Part shown: positions 1 through 12,632 of the stretch, piece by piece
How the letters are laid out: every line of letters starts with the position of its first letter
How positions within the stretch are numbered: position 1 is the stretch's first letter
Assembly (NCBI GenBank): GCA_016858145.1
Contig: JAEHOE010000008.1
Coordinates: forward strand, 620,001 to 684,000
Direction: 5' to 3'
Source: Edaphochlamys debaryana
Taxonomy: Eukaryota; Chlorophyta; Chlorophyceae; Chlamydomonadales
DNA length: 64,000 nucleotides
Translations under genes and position numbers: made by a program
Notes under the pieces: generated by a model
Seen by the model: only the letters and a program-made list of their open reading frames with translations
The model's database searches: none
Told to the model about the DNA's origin: nothing

Positions 1-3000
1 CGCAAAGCCCGCCTGCACCCTCAACGGCAAGCCCAACTGCCCCCCAGACATGACCGGCGGTGCCGGCCGCGCCTCGGCCGGGCCTGCCTGCCTGTCGTGG
101 AACGCCAAGCTGGAGGATGACCTCGCTGGCTACAGCGTGATCACCAAGTGCGGTGAGCAGTCCGACGAAGTACCCCTGTACCCGTATAGGCTTAAGCGGA
201 TAGGCTCGGCGAATAGCCCTGCCAGGTGACGGGTGTGTGGACAAGTACGCCTGTACTGCTGCCCATCACACGACACCCATCGCGCCGCGGCTGTTCACCT
301 CCCACGTCCCGGCGGCACGCCCTTGCCGTGGCCCCGCAGGCAGCTACTGGTCAGCGGCAGTCAGCAGCGGCCGCCACGGCAACTGGCTCGTCACGCCTGA
401 GGAGGGAGCCGCTGCTGACGACACGACCAACGGTGCCGCCGCTGCAACGCGCTACGTCGTGCGACCCAACACTGCCCCCTTGAAGGGCGAAGGTCCCTCC
501 CCGCAACTGGAGCTTTCATCCACCCATCCCACGGACGCCTTCAAAGGATTGACGTTTGCAGCCGAGGGTGCTGACCCCGCTGGCCCTTGGATTAAGAGCG
601 GCAACCGGCGCATGCTGCAGCAAGCAGCCACCAGCAGCAGCTGCAACGACACCACAGACCGTCTCTACCTGGCCGTCTATGTCCTGAACACTGCCTGGGA
701 TTCCACAGTCCAAGCGGACATTGCCACGGGCATTGCCACCACGAATGGAGCCCTGCAGAGGGCGGGCTCGCCCTTCACCATCAGCCTCCACTTCATTCAG
801 CAGGTCTGTTGGGCGGCGGGTGGGGCGGGAGCGGGTCCGGTAGTCGCCAGAGGGGCGGGGCGGGGTGGGACAAGGCGGCGAGGAGCGTTTGTGGCTGGAG
901 AATCCGCACGGGTGCAGTACGACCATCCAGGAACCCTGCCAACCTTGACCCCATCGAACAACCGCGGCCCAGTATGTCTGGTGCCTTAGCCGCCGTGCGC
1001 GCCCGCGGCCCTTCATCCTCCAGGTCTCGAGCCTGGTGTACCGAAAGCGCACCGTGGACGAGAGCTTCTCGGCTTTCGGCTTCCACCTGCCGCCCTCCGT
1101 GGAGCTGTCGGGAGCAGATCTCGCCTTGCTGGTCGTCGACAAGGACATGCGTAAGCAGGGGAAGCCACACGTGGCCACGGTGTGCATGCACACCGAGCGG
1201 GAGGGGACTGGCTTCTTCCTGCCTCTGACCTGGGGTTCTGCTCTGTCTGCCTCTGACCTGAGGTTCTGCTCTGTCTGCAGCTGGCTCGATCGGCATCGGT
1301 ATGCAAGAAATCGGCGGCGTGGGGGTGACTCTGACGATTACCGCCCTTCTGCGCAATTGGGTCACAACCATCGTGTTTCCCCACGAGGTAGGATGCGCCC
1401 CGGGCGCGGCGGCGTGCGTGACTTACCAGCAAAGGCCTTGAGTGCCAGGGGCTGGCTCGAGGCGGGGCAGGGGGGGGGGGGAATGAGGGAGTATGCTCGA
1501 GCACAACTGCCTGTGTTTCCGTCACGGGTTTTTCCCGCGTGACCCCGCAGCTCGCGCACAACCTGGGCCTGAAGCACGACCGCGAACGAGTCCTGGTGGA
1601 GAGCCCCACCTACCCCATGACCGGATACCACTTTGCTCCATGGTGAGAAACAAGCGAGAGCCCCTGCTGGGATGAGTGCGTGTGCGCTCTAGGGTTATCG
1701 CCTTCAATTTGACGGGTGAGGGGCGGCGCGGAGGCACAAAGCCCGCGTGCCTCAATAATGAAGACGCGCCCGAGTCGGCGGGCTGCCTGGGGGGGGGGGT
1801 GGATGCTGGGGGCGCGCGGGACACGGCTGTCTGCGCCACGCACCGCGGGGTATCTCGTTCTCAGTGCCCGGCCGTGTGCATCCCGCCGCAGCGGCCAGCA
1901 CCCAGCACCGCTCCCGCCCTAGTTCACCAGCAGCATTCGGCCGAACCTGCTCACCTATGTCGTGTCCTATCGCTCGCAGGGCCTTCGTGGACGGTCACTG
2001 CACGTCTTGGACCAGCACAGGCACCTGCCTGATCTGGTGCGTGCCGTGGGTGCACCCACCCTTGGTCCGTCCCTCACACACCTAGTTACCTTGCCCCCTT
2101 CCCCCTCGCCTGAACAACCGGTTTCGTCCCTCAAGGCACTACAACCGCGCCGTGATGAGCATTGCGGGCTACACTTGGAGCTCGGGCTGTGAGTCCAAGA
2201 ACTTCATAAACCAGCAGGGCGCCGAGTGCACTTATGCCATGGACTACGGGTGAGCTCAGTGCCCAGGCATCACCCGTCTAGACCGCCTCTGTTTGCCTTC
2301 TATCTGTGACGCACACGCCGCTCTTACATTCACAGGTTCACCGGCTTCACCACGTGCATCGATCGGGTGGCCCAAACGGGAGATCTCGACGGAACCCTGT
2401 ACAAGCACACGTGAGAGCACGTGCCTCAGCTTAGGAGGCGGCATGACTCCGGGACGCGAGCCTGCGCTGTCTGTGGCCCTTAGTCTATAGAAGTCCTGCG
2501 CGCTATTGCTGCCTGAAGCCCGCCCGTACGGGCATGGCCCTGGCTCGAGGCAGCGAGGTTTGGGCGCTGGTGATAAGCTGTTGGCACGCTCCCGCCCTCC
2601 CTCCCTTGTTGAATCCAGCCACTGCAATGTCCCACTGGGAAACGCCGGGGCTGACCCCGGCCGCGTCTTCAAGGTGCGCGTGCGTGTTGTTGCGTTACAC
2701 TGACAAGGGCCGGCCGTTGAACTCCATACCGGCCGTGGGCCAAAGGGATGTGTGTCCATACCATGGCCGCCCCCAACCTCCCCGGGCTTAAATCCCCCTC
2801 CGTTCTCCTATGCCCCCCAGGAGAACGCCCTGAAGCTGGCAACCAACCGCAACTGTAAGGGGGCAAGGGGACTGGACAGGGCGAGGACGTGCTAACTGCT
2901 TGCCCTTCAGTCGTACCTGCGTCCGCCCCCTTCAGCGGACTCCCCCTCCCCCAACACACACTCACTCGGCCCCGACGCATGCGTGCCCTGCCCCGCATCG

Positions 3001-4532
3001 TTTCCCTGACCCCTCACAGACGGCTGCGAGAACTATTGGCCCGATCAGGAGCTCACGTTTACCGGGAACCGGTCCTGCTGGGTGGGCTCGGGCGGCTTCG
3101 CCTTCACGCCCCTGAACTGCAACGACAAGTGCAACGGGGACGCGGCTTGCGACGGCGTGACGTTTTACGAGGGGGCCAAGGTCTGCTGCATCCTCTACTC
3201 CACTGGCGACCGCCACTCCCTGCGCCCCAGGTTAGGCGCTGGCTGGGGGGTGCCGATGTCTGTCGCGTGTTTGGATGGATGAGTGGATCTGCCGGCAGCC
3301 CCATGCGCGTGCCTCCCGAGCACGTCCTGACGTGTCACTCCCCCACCCCTCTCGGCCCCTCTGTCTCCTCCCCGACCAGCTACACCCTGGCCCAGGGCTC
3401 CTGGGGCCGGCCCTGGTCCAAGAAGCGAGGCGGGCTCAGCAACAAGCCCCCCGGCGGCCTGGTCTGCCCCAGCGGTAGCACCTGGAGCAACGCAGCCTGG
3501 CGCTGCAACATGGGCGCAGGTGAGCACCTGGACCTGCGGAGATGGACAGACGCGTTGCACATCACTCGCTCGTGATGACTGCGGGGGTGGCGACAAGCGG
3601 CGCACGCGTAGATAGCCAGTACCGTAACGATGCTTTGACCCGCGCTCATGCCGTACTAATGTGTGTGCTGCCGTACGTGCTTGTCGTTGCAGTGAACTAC
3701 ACTCGCGTGGTGGCCACTTACAATGGCGGCGGGCAGGTAGGTCGGAGCGTGGAATGCGTGAAGCTACCGGGTGATTAGTGCTTCGGCTTCACCTGTGTGT
3801 TTCATGCCCCTCTCGTGGTACAGGTGATTGACCTGTCTGGCTGGAGCTCTAACGACGGCGCGAGCCTGATCGGATACAACTACACTGGTGCCAACAACCA
3901 GAAGTGGATCCTGGTGCCCACGGGTACGTCCATGCAGCAGCGTCTTGGTCTTTCCACCAAGGTTCCTTCCGCCCCCAGCCTTGCTTGACTCTCATCACCT
4001 CCCCGCCCCCTACCTAGCGATAATAACACACCTGCCGCCCCTCCTTATCATTGATACCTGCGTGCGCAGACGACGCTGCGTACTTCCAGATGGTGAGCGT
4101 GCACACGGGCAAGTGCTGGGACGTCGCGGCCGGCGGCACTGCGGACGGAACCCGCATCCAGCAGTGGACCTGCCAGTACGGCAACAACAACCAGAAGTTC
4201 ATGCTCCGCCAGAGCGGTTACTACAGGTGCGAGGCACATGCAGTCCAAGCCAATACCGCTGTTGCTTCGAGTAGAGGGGGGAGGGGCTAGCCCTTGTCGC
4301 GTAGTTACCTGGGTGCACAGGTCAGCTAGCGGGCCCACCCCTTTCGGCTCATGACGGCTGTAGTGTGATCGTTGCTTGTTTGCCCCTGCGCTGCCCCTAC
4401 CCCTCCAGGTATGAGCTTGCGCCCAAGGTGGCGCTTTCCAAGTGCGCCTTGGTCGGCGCTGCTGGCAGCGGAGGGGCCCTCACCGTCGGGACCTGCCTTG
4501 GCGGCCAGACCTATTCGTTCGCTTTTGCCTGA
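1..4532 (+). CDS. Zinc metalloprotease (M12/reprolysin-like) with PAN-like and ricin-type lectin domains, 5' partial
   Basis: Exons: <1-152, 340-803, 1024-1150, 1281-1387, 1551-1642, 1980-2036, 2136-2249, 2336-2410, 2619-2673, 2821-2854, 3020-3230, 3380-3519, 3693-3736, 3824-3923, 4070-4226, 4409-4532; all phases agree and give at least 683 residues. The start lies left of the window. The motif HELAHNLGLKHD (HExxHxxGxxHD) is created by joining exons 4 and 5; its two His-zinc ligands and Glu fit a metzincin. CTYAMDYG is a plausible Met-turn, and an ENALKL segment resembles the end of bacterial and reprolysin-like M12/M72 catalytic domains. A Cys-rich PAN/apple-like segment follows (exon 11). 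The last exons carry NNQKW and NNQKF motifs and W-rich repeats typical of a ricin-type beta-trefoil lectin. The protein is probably secreted or a cell-wall/matrix protease that binds glycans. Gametolysin (M11) is the algal alternative, but the HNLGxxHD form fits M12 better. Confidence 0.8.
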
Positions 4533-4533
4533 G

Positions 4534-4948
4534 GACTATGCGAGCAAGGAGAGCAGGCCCTAGGTGTTGATGCTGCTGCACATAGTACATATGCCCGTCA
4601 GACAGATACCGTATATACGAACGGCTCTTGTAATAACATTGGTTTGTTCCTTTGGCACCATGCGCCCCAGCTACCGGCATCAAAAGTCCGCATGTGCACT
4701 GGGCGGGTCTGCAGAAGCCCCAGACTGGCCCTCCAGCGCCCACCGCCTGAGCCTCCATCTCGTCCGACAGCAGCCTCTCGCAACACCGCGCACGTGCTGC
4801 CACTGAGCAGCGCGCTGCACTTTCAGGTCCTTTCCCGGTCGCTTACGCGTCCTCTCATTCGTCCTCATCTGGCTGGCATAGCTCCTACCATCCTTCAGTG
4901 TCCCGTGCGTCACCCCCTCACGAGTGACGCCTCCAAACCGCGTCTTCT
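4534..4948. other. Convergent 3' flanks (metalloprotease / GCP2)
   Basis: These 415 bases separate two tail-to-tail genes and must hold both 3' UTRs. Apart from the plus-strand TGTAA I see no gene, repeat or clear minus-strand signal. Confidence 0.6.
4629..4633 (+). promoter_or_regulatory. TGTAA poly(A) signal of the metalloprotease gene
   Basis: TGTAA lies 97 bases after the stop codon. This pentamer is the usual polyadenylation signal of volvocine algae. Confidence 0.6.
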
Positions 4949-7900
4949 TCACGCCCTGGCCAGCATCTCCGCCAGCACCGACCCCAGCGTGCCCGCCGCG
5001 GGCCTCGCGAAGTCCAGCCGCTCCGCCAGGTTCTGCAGCGCCTCCAGGTCATACCCAACCGCCTCCACGCCCCCGCCAGCCCCGCCCTCGCCCGCTCCTT
5101 GCCCTCCACCCCCGCCGCCCCCCGCCATGATCCCCTCGTAGTGCTCCCGCACCGCCGCCACCAGCCCCTGCACGTGCCCCGTGGCCTCCCCCAGCAGCCG
5201 CTGCAGGTCGTCCAGGGCCGCAGACAGCTGCTCCGCGCGCTGCTGCTCCGCGGCGATCTGGGAGGCGGAGACCTGGGGAACCGGGGAGGGACGGGTGGGA
5301 CAGGAGGTCAGACTCAGCGGTCAAGGGTTGAGGGACAAGCGTTAGGCACTATCTAATCCGCCCCGGTCCGCACCGTCCCAGACCGGCGCCTTCCCCCATC
5401 CGCTCCCCTACCTGCGTGGCTTTGGACGACGTCTCCAGCCCCTCCTGCAGCCGCTCCCACAGCGCCGCCATGTGCCGGCAGAACCCCGCCGCAGCGCCCA
5501 GCAGCGCCGCCGTGGCCCGCAGCGCGCGCGGCTGGTCCACCAGCAGGCCCGAGGCCGCCCGGCGCAGAAAGTCGCGGTGCAGCTCGATGACGGCGTCCAC
5601 GTCAGCGGCGCGCTGAGTCACGCCCTCCTCCAGCCAGCCCCACAGCGGCTCCAGCACGTCCAGCGTGCCGTACCTGGTGTACGGGCGTACGGCACACGTG
5701 CGGTTGGGGTTGTGAACTGCGGCGATGCGAGTGCCGCGCCGAGCGGGACGGTAAGCTTGAAAACGCGTGCAAACGGGTGTTAAGTGGCACAAGGGAGGCC
5801 AAACGCCGCAGCCGCGATGCCCCACCTGATGAGCTCCTGCACGGTGAAGAGCAGCTGGTGGCACAGCGCGTGAGCCACCGCCATCTGCCGCTGCCGCCGG
5901 AGCGCGGCGGCGGGGGGCAGCTTGCGGCCTGCGGGATGCGGCCGAAAGGGTAGGGGAGTGGATGAACAGACTAGTATAAAATCGATGCGCCGGCTGCCCC
6001 ACCCGCACCCGGCCGGTGTTTCTCGCCGGACCGACAGCAAAAGCGTCGCCCCTGCTCAGCAGCCTAGGCGCTGCCGCAGGCCCCCACCCCAAGCGGCCTC
6101 CGGGTCCCACCCGCTCTCCCCAGGCGCTTGGTGCCCTGCAGCAGCGTCCACGTGGCCTCCAGCTGCCGCTCCGCCCGCTTGAGCGCCCACAGGTGTTTGA
6201 ACAGCAGTTGGTACTGCAGCAGCTCCTCGCCGCCAACCACCAGCGTGGCGGGCCAGGGCACCTGGACGGATCAGCGGTTGGGATGCGATCGGAGCTCAGC
6301 CAGAGGGTTTCCACAGCAAGTCGGGTGCGTTATTGCGTTATTGCAGCAACGGAGCCGCACGGGTGAGCTGTTGGCCGCACGGCGCACCTTGAGGGTGGGC
6401 AGGAAGAGCTCCCAGCCGGGCAGGTCCTGGTCGCGGGGGCCCAGCAGGCGGCTGGCGGTGCCGGGGGTGCGGGGGCCGCCGTGGGAGGGGCCGGGCGTGG
6501 CGTAGGGCGTGTCGGGGCTCTGCGGGCGTGGGACGTGGGGAAGAATAGCAGGTGTGGTGGGTGGAAAGGGAAACTGAGGCATCCTGACTAGGAGCGCATA
6601 CCGCCAGCCGACCCAGTAGTTCGCCCCAGCGGTTCCAGCTCCCGCAACCCATGCGACTGCCCAAAGCGTCCCGCCGCTCTCACCCCCGAGAAGGACGGCC
6701 CGCGCACCCCATCCGGCCCCACGGGCGCCGCCGCCATGGCCGCCACGGCCGCCGCGGCCTTGGCCAGCGCCTCCAGCGGGCGGGGGTCCATCTCGAACCC
6801 CAGAGACTCCGCGTGCGGGTCGGAGGCGGCCGAGGACATCTTGACGGCTGCGGGCACAGGGAAAAGCGGGGGGCAGGTGTAAGCCTCCCCTAGCTGCTTC
6901 AGGGCTGTACCGCAGCCTCCATAGCGGCGTTTGGGGAACACATGCCCCGCGCCGCTGGTCGTTGCAGCCGCGGCCGCAGTCCCCTGGCCAGCAGCAGCCG
7001 TGGGGGCTCTCTGTTCCCGGCCAGGCGGCCACCCCACGCTCACCCATCTCCAGCAGCGACTGCAGGCGCGTGCGGTTGATGGCCTTTGCGGGCTTGCACA
7101 GCTCCTCGTCCGCCACCTCCATAATGCTCAGCAGCACGTCGCCCTGGGGAGAGGTAGGGGGCGGATGGGGGCAGGTGAGGAAGGCGGGTCGAAGCGGGTT
7201 CTGAAGAGCTCTCCTGCAACGCAGCGTACCAACAGCCCACGGCCAAGCCCTCCCCCAAGGGACTGCCATTGCGCTGGCCCAGCCGTGCCTCTCCCCGCCC
7301 CCACCCCTCACCTGGTCGAGCAGGAAGAAGTGCTTGATGGAGTGCAGCACCGACACCAGCCCTGCAGCGCCCGCGCCCTCCGCTCCCGCCCCCGCACCCC
7401 CTGCCCCCGCGCCCGCGCCGCCGCTGAGCAGGAAGAACAGCAGCGCGGAGCTGGCGGCTGCGTGGCAGGCGCGGACGTGGTGCAGCAGGGCGCTGGGCTG
7501 CGTGGGGTCGTACACGAGCGCGGGGAGGGCCACGGGCGGCGCGCCGGCGGCCAGCGCGGCCGCGGGCTGCGGCAGCAGCGGCTGCGCCACCGCCTGCCCG
7601 CACTCGCGCAGCACGTTCTGGTACTTGCCTGCGGGGTTGAGGTGGGGCGGGGCGCGGTAGAGTGGGGTGGCTGTCGCTGGGCGGGGCCGAACTGCTAATC
7701 TAGAAGCAAGGACTGCTGTGAACTCGACCAGCAACAGGATGGGAGGGTGCAAAGCATGGAGTGGAGGCAAGCCTGGCGAAGCGGGTGTGGTTGATCGCCT
7801 GGCCTGGTCAATCCGTCTGTCGCCGCTACACCACCCACGGCACCACCCTGCCAGATGCCATCCCCCTCACCCGTCCTGAGGATGAGCTCGCAGCAGGGGC

Positions 7901-10900
7901 TCATGAAGACGGGGATGTCCAGGCACGCGGGGCCGGTGGCCTCAGGGGCGGCAGCGGGGGGCACGGGCCCGGGCGTGGAGGCGCCCGCTGGGGCCACCCC
8001 CGACCCTCCCACGGACACGGACCGCGGCATGTAGCGCAGCGTGTAGCGGCCGCGCCAGTACGAGGTGACGCGGCTGGCGGCGGCGGTGGAGGCGGCGGGG
8101 CCCGACGCGCCGGAGGCCGCGGCGGCGGGGGACTCACGGCGAAGGGCCTGGCGAGGGTGGGAAGGCGTACGACTTGATACAGCAACGAGGAAGCGTCACC
8201 AAGACCTCTTGATTTCTTGCCAGCCCTGTCGCCGACCCACATGTGTCATTCCTAAATGCACACCGAGCGTAGCTGCAAGCCTCCCTGCCGCCCCCTCCCA
8301 CCTGGTCCTCCTGCACCATGAACTCCCGGTAGGGGTCGTCCAGCACGCCCTGCCGCAGCCAGCGCTCCAGGCAGGCGCAGTAGGGCGCCGCCGCGGCCGT
8401 GAGCAGGTGCTGCAGCAGCGAGCGGCCCGGGCCGTTGCCCGCGCACGCCGTGTAGCGGGCGTGGAGCAGGTTCAGCAGGCCTGTGGGGGCAGGGGCAGGA
8501 TGAGGACGTGCTTGAAGAGCCGCCAGGGGGCGTCAACTACCCTGGCATATAGCACACCCTTGCCGTTTCCTGTAGCAAGCCTCTCCTGCGCCTGGGAGCC
8601 CCCTCCCTAGTGTTCCCCTGCCAGCCCTGCGCTCACCCGCGGAGGTGCGGTCCGTGTTGGCCGCCTGCGCCGCCACGTCCGCCAGCACCGCCAGCGCCGC
8701 CGCGGGCTGCTGCGCGTAGAAGGTGAGGCGCGTGAGGTCCAGCGCGCCCCGCAGCAGCTGCGTCTCCATCATTGCCACCATGACCTGACGGAGAGGGTGG
8801 GGGGTGGATCGGGGCGGGGTGGATCGGGGCATCGGCAGGCAACTAGACGTTGCACCGCTACTCGTTTGGGACACCCGTTTGCACCACTGTTCAGCCAACA
8901 AAGGTGCACTCTTGTTCCCGCCATTGTGAAGGGGCAACTGCCAGCCGCTCCCCGCTCCCCACCTGCCAGTCCTCCAGGTAGCCCCGTAGCGCCGCCGCCA
9001 GAGCGTGCGTCACCGTGCTGCGGGGGCGGTCGTGGGAGGGCGGGGCAGGCGGAGAGCGGTGAGGCCAAGCGGCGGAACACAGGGTCGGGTAAGGAGGCCC
9101 TCGCCACGCCTAACAGCTGGGCCTCATGCCAAGCTGGCGCCCCTCTCAGCGTTCCGCCTCCCCCACATCCAGCCACCCCACCCGTAGCAGTGCGCGGAGC
9201 GTGTCTCCACGAAGCGCTGGAGCGTGGCCACGTAGTCACTGGCGGTGGGGGGGGGGCACATCCGGACAGGTCAGGACAGCGAGCGAGGATGAGGCATGAC
9301 CGGTCCACCGCGGCGACTACTTGGGCCTGCCAACAGCCACAGAACGTCTAGGCAATCGACCCCTTCCCTTCACATCCCCGTTCCGCAGAACCCGGGCCCC
9401 GGCTCATCCCGCCCCACCAGATGGGCAGCAGCGGCGCCGCCCGCTCCCTGAGCGTCTCGTGCACCAGGTCCTCCCGCACGCTGAAGGTGAGGCAGGGGCC
9501 CTGAGCGGCCGCCGAGGCGGCGGCCGCGGGCGGCAGCAGGCGCGGCCGCACCAGCTGTGTTGCCACCCCCAGGAAGGCGTAGAGCAGGTCCGACACGACT
9601 TGAGGGGTGGCAGGCATATGGAGGCGGGAGGCAGGCGGGAACATCCATAATTGTGTTAGCCCAGCCAGCCGGGTGTGCTCCTACATGCTCCCAACCCCAG
9701 CCCCGCACCACCCACGTGCTCGCTCGGCCACCATGAGCTCCTGAGGGGTCACGTCCGCGGGGTCGGGGAAGGCCGCTGCCCCGGGCGTGCCCGCACTCGT
9801 CACGTCCCCAGCAGCCTGCAGCCAGGGGCGCAAGAAGGCGTGACACGTGGCACAAGCGCTTGGCCTACAGTCCAGTCAACTCTCCACAACCACCGCTCTT
9901 GAACTGGCGCCAACGCCCCTGGTACTTACAGCCAGCAAGCAACGGCGATACCGCCGATCCCCCGGCTCGGCCCTGCCTCTCACCGCGATGAGGTCAATCC
10001 CTGTAAGCGCCGGCCGCTGGTGCTCCCACGCGTGCGGCTCGCAGAGGTACTGCAGGTCCGTGGGTCGCCGAGCCACGGCCGCGGCCACGGCGTTGCGGTT
10101 GAACAGGTCCCCAGGCAGGGGCACCGCGGGTGCGAGGCCACCGAAAGCGCCGGGGCCGCGCGGCCCTGCGCCCGGGCTCCGCTGTGAAGAGGTCTGCGCC
10201 TGCGCCCGGGATGTGGGTCGGTGGCACGCGCGTCGAGAGGTCAGGACGGGACCGTGTGGAGGGGAGGACAGGCATTTGTCCGGGGCATGCACCCGTGATA
10301 ACATTAGTCAAGGGAATGAGAAGGTTGCAGGAGTCGGAGTAGGAACTATGCTGGCGCGATGCAGCCCACCTGGGAGCGGCTGAGGGCGGCCATGGTGTCT
10401 GTCATGGCAGGGGTGTAGGCGTCCCGTCGGGCCAGCGTCAGGGGCGAGGGGCCCGCGTCCTGGACGGCAGGGCAGGCAGGCAAGGCAGCACGGCGTCAGG
10501 ATGCACGCTGGGCCCTGAGCACAGAGGTCGCACGGCGGCACGCTTGCCCACAGAAGGCTTCCGTAAGGTCCCCGTCCCGGAGTCCCGCTATGAGGCAAGG
10601 CCCACAGTACGACGGCTTCCTGCCGCACCTGTGTCCCGTAGATGGGGTTCTGCGAGGTGGTGTGGTAGGACGCAACGCTGGGCATCTGCCCACCAGTCTG
10701 GAGCTGCGGGGGCGGGGTCTGAACGGGGCCCCCAGCAGCAGCCGCAGCGGCTGCGCCCGTCCGTGCCGCCTGCTGCTGCTGTTGCTGCTGCTGCTGATGC
10801 ATAGCTGCGGCAGCAGCTGCGGCCTGGGAGTGCTGCTGGTGCTGCTGCTGCTGCTGCGACGCCGCTGCCTGCTGAGGGGCAGGCTGGCCGTGTGCAGTCG

Positions 10901-11732
10901 CCCCCGGGCGTGGCTGCAAGGCGGGCCGTTGCCCCGAGGCCCCGACTGCTGTTGCAGCCCCAGCCGCCGTGCCGGCCGCCCCAGCAGATGCACCGGCGGG
11001 CCGAGCCGAAGAGACAGGCGCCGGCCCACCCGCTGCCCCGCTGCCGCTAACACGAGGCGCCGCTCCCGCTGCCCCGCTGGCCGTGGCAGACTTGGATAGG
11101 ATGGCTGCCGACGGGGCCGCCCCGCTGGCGCTTGTGTTCGGGGTCGAGCTCCATGGTGCGGACCCCGTGCCATTGGTTGCACCCGAGGGGGTGCTGTTGG
11201 TGCTCAGCCCGCGTGGCGTGGTGCTGGCGGATGTGGGCACGGAGCCTGGGTGCCGCGGTGGCACGATGGGCGCAGGCTCACGCCGCACCGCCGAAGGAGC
11301 CCCAAAGCCCGGCACCACGCCCTGTCTGTGCGCTGATGGTGCTTGCTGGCCAGCCGCTGCGCCTGTGCCCGCTCCGGGCTTTGTCCCGGCAGTAAGATTC
11401 CGCAAGCCGACGACCAGGTCCTTGTGCTTGCCGCTGCGAGGGCCGTGGGATATGTCATTGTTAAATTGAGGACATCCTCCATAGCCTGCCAAGCTGTGGA
11501 GGCGGGGATCGCTGGGGAGCACGTTTCCCGCGTTCTCGCACCTTGGCCCCGCGCCCGAGTCCCCAGCTGAAGCGGCTGGCCCAGCGGCATGCTCCTGACC
11601 AGCCTGGTCTCTCATCTGCACGCAGCGCGCAGCAGAATACTCAGTTGGAGCTGAAGACAGATGTGAAGCATTCAAAGGCCAGCACGCTCATCAGCTTACC
11701 CTTGCGCTGCCGTCAGTGACATCCGACTGCAT
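4949..11732 (-). CDS. GCP2: Gamma-tubulin complex component 2 (Spc97/Spc98 family)
   Basis: Nineteen exons, 5' to 3' on the minus strand: 11732-11700, 11615-10629, 10459-10370, 10181-9984, 9815-9716, 9598-9418, 9238-9182, 9017-8963, 8784-8637, 8480-8302, 8147-7871, 7628-7312, 7143-7044, 6847-6684, 6519-6388, 6261-6111, 5928-5826, 5673-5412, 5272-4949. All are in phase and give 1285 residues. Family blocks include LLYAFLGV, a THALAAALRGYLEDW block, ILRTGKYQNVLRECG, SIKHFFLLDQGD and VPWPATLVVGGEELLQYQLL, in the order expected for Grip1 then Grip2. The VPWPxxLV...LxxYQLLFKHL block points to GCP2 rather than GCP3 or GCP4. GCP2 pairs with GCP3 and gamma-tubulin to nucleate microtubules at centrosomes or basal bodies. 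Residues about 12-340 (exon 2) are a Gln/Ala/Ser-rich low-complexity extension, so the protein is longer than the roughly 900-residue animal GCP2. The start ATG was chosen because its 33-base exon joins exon 2 in phase. Confidence 0.9.
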
Positions 11733-12632
11733 GGATGGCTCCAGCAGGGCCGTCAACGCTGGCCCGCTTGGCGCTGGAGAGGTCGCAAATGTCTAGCTTG
11801 TTGCGCGAGCCGGCCAAGCCAAGCTGCTCTGTTGCTACGTTTCTTGCGCGTAGCACAAAAGCTCAGCCATGAGCTATGAAGTGAGTCCACCAAGAAAAGT
11901 TTCTGAAATGGTCAACGGGGAACCGAAGCGCAGCACCTACACGAGCTTTTCTCAGTGTCCGAGCTTAGCGTCGGGTGCTGGAACACCCATCTGGGCTCAG
12001 GGGTGGAGAGGGGTGAGGCGAGGACTCACCGCGAGGGCGTGCGGCACATCGCGGGTTATGGTCATGATGTACGGTCTCGTGTGTTTTGGCCGTGGCGCCC
12101 CCTAACTGGACTGCTATCGCGGGGCGTTGATGGGACACTATGGGGAGGGCAACGCGTGGGGCCCCACGCGCCCACGGCACGACGCAGCGGCCTCGGTGGG
12201 GACCCTGGGTGTAGGGCCGACAAGGCGCCGAAGACACGGAGGCCGTGCTCTGGCACATGGCACCTCGAACCCTTGGCAACATTCAAGGCATTCAGCGAGG
12301 AGGCAGGGGGCAGAAGGGGAGGCGGGGAGGGGACTCTGCGGGCGCGGGCACGGCGTGACGATGGGGCATCGCAGGCTTGGGCGCCCAGTCACAAACCCAG
12401 TTCTCGCAAACAACTTAATACTCCTTGCAAACAATAAACTGACGCCCATTTCCGTCGTTGTCTGTCTACGCCGACAGCTGCGTGCGCCCTGCAACACCTG
12501 AACTGGGCAGCGCACACAACAGCTCGCTCCTTTGCGTTGGCCTCGCGATCGCACTTGTTGCAACTCAAATCGCTCGCTGCCAGCAACAACGCTCGCGGCA
12601 CAACTAGGGCACACCTCGACCGCGCGGCATCC
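11733..12632. other. Divergent promoter region (GCP2 / rhomboid)
   Basis: About 900 bases between two head-to-head start codons. I see 5' UTR and promoter sequence with locally lower GC (11.85-12.0 and 12.4-12.5 kb), and no convincing gene, TATA box or repeat. Confidence 0.5.

Noticed and set aside
1281..1642. Gametolysin (M11) identity for the first gene
   Set aside because: The zinc motif HELAHNLGLKHD and the ENALKL tail fit M12/M72 better; kept as an alternative only.
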